A DNA stretch of 8,401 nucleotides. It comes from an uncultured bacterium (lineage in GTDB: Bacteria; Actinomycetota; Coriobacteriia; Coriobacteriales; Coriobacteriaceae). Of this stretch, positions 8,044 to 8,401 are shown piece after piece. Location: the NCBI GenBank assembly GCA_905216045.1, contig CAJMSL010000087.1, forward strand, positions 1-8,401, written 5' to 3'. The position numbers and the translations under genes are program-made. A model generated the notes under the pieces. It ran no database searches. It was not told the DNA's origin and saw only the letters and a list, made by a program, of their open reading frames with translations. Position 1 is the first letter of the stretch. Each line of letters starts with the position of its first letter.

Positions 8044-8328
8044 CTAGCCCAGAACCTCTACCTCGACAGCAGTGTCGAGGCGAGCGGCCAGTGCACGGGC
8101 GAGCGTGCGAATGGCCTTGATGGTACGGCCACGACGGCCGATGACCTTAGCGACATCATCCTCGGCGACCGAAACCTCAATCGTAGAGGCGTCGTCACCA
8201 TCGATGACCTCAAGGCTCACGGAATCCGGGTCGTCGAAGATCTGAACAACGAGATAATCGCCGAGATCGGCGATGCGATCTGAGAGCATTGCCTCACCCT
8301 CGAGCTGTGCAGCGTCAACCTCAGGCAC
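8044..8328 (-). CDS. khpA: KH-domain RNA-binding protein
   Basis: A small single-KH-domain RNA-binding protein; in Gram-positive bacteria the KhpA family partners KhpB/EloR and affects cell elongation and RNA metabolism. The 94-residue protein has the KH core VAEDDVAKVIGRRGRTIKAIRTL (54-76) with the GRRG loop at 64-67. It is longer than the usual 75-80 residues by about 13 residues at the N-terminus and a short beta-rich C-terminal tail (DTAVEVEVLG). The GTG at 8328 is supported by GAGGAG at 8340-8335, six bases upstream. An internal ATG at codon 14 (8289) would give the classic length but lacks a comparable site. Its place between rpsP and rimM is the conserved family context. Confidence 0.92.
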   Translation of the reverse strand: MPEVDAAQLEGEAMLSDRIADLGDYLVVQIFDDPDSVSLEVIDGDDASTIEVSVAEDDVAKVIGRRGRTIKAIRTLARALAARLDTAVEVEVLG

Positions 8329-8331
8329 GAT

Positions 8332-8401
8332 TTACTCCTCGGCACCCTCAGCGGCCTTAGCGGCCTCGGCCTCTTTGGCGAGCTTCTTCTTGGACTTCTT
8401 G
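8332..8401 (-). CDS. rpsP: Probable C-terminal tail of ribosomal protein bS16 (partial)
   Basis: Only the last 22 codons before the TAA at 8334-8332 are inside the window; they encode a charged tail rich in Lys, Ala and Glu, beginning KKSKKKLAKEAE and ending EGAEE. The sequence alone cannot identify the protein. The call rests on the conserved order rpsP-khpA-rimM-trmD and on the fact that actinobacterial bS16 often carries such a low-complexity C-terminal extension. Its final codons contain the ribosome site of khpA. Confidence 0.65.
   Translation of the reverse strand, partial: KKSKKKLAKEAEAAKAAEGAEE

Overview
The window looks like housekeeping chromosome from a GC-rich, Gram-positive-type bacterium. 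Gene content and protein sequences fit the Actinobacteria best, probably the class Coriobacteriia (Collinsella-like). That assignment is an inference from gene order, GC-rich codon use and the flavour of the proteins; no database search was run. All recognised genes lie on the minus strand, so the biology reads from right to left.

Right part (8401 to 6183): a tight ribosome and RNA-maturation cluster. It starts with the last 22 codons of a lysine/alanine/glutamate-rich protein, most likely ribosomal protein bS16 (rpsP). Then come a KH-domain RNA-binding protein (khpA), the 16S maturation factor rimM, the tRNA m1G37 methyltransferase trmD and signal peptidase I lepB. Gaps are 2 to 10 bases, so this is almost certainly one transcript. 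rplS, often found between trmD and lepB, is not here.

Middle (6182 to 3140): a 59-base gap with a possible weak promoter, then glyQ and glyS, the two subunits of the alpha2-beta2 glycyl-tRNA synthetase. glyS is broken as given. After codon 475 a stretch of roughly 55 to 65 bases, including the block usually reading like DPFALRRAA, is missing. The reading frame shifts and stops 17 codons later, while the rest of the gene continues intact in another frame. This is the most striking feature of the window and is either a real lesion in a normally essential gene or an assembly error.

Left part (3139 to 1): ppsR, a DUF299-family bifunctional kinase/pyrophosphorylase, followed after a 249-base AT-rich gap by ppdK (pyruvate, phosphate dikinase), which runs off the left edge. 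The regulator is expected to phosphorylate the threonine two residues before the catalytic histidine of PpdK (Thr476 and His478 here). The gap holds a candidate promoter, helically spaced GGTAAA repeats and two leader hairpins. One of these shares a 14-base identical sequence with the ppsR ribosome-binding region. No mobile element, CRISPR array, tRNA or rRNA was seen. I found no convincing new multi-gene system; the leads are the glyS lesion and the hairpin/repeat layout around ppsR and ppdK.
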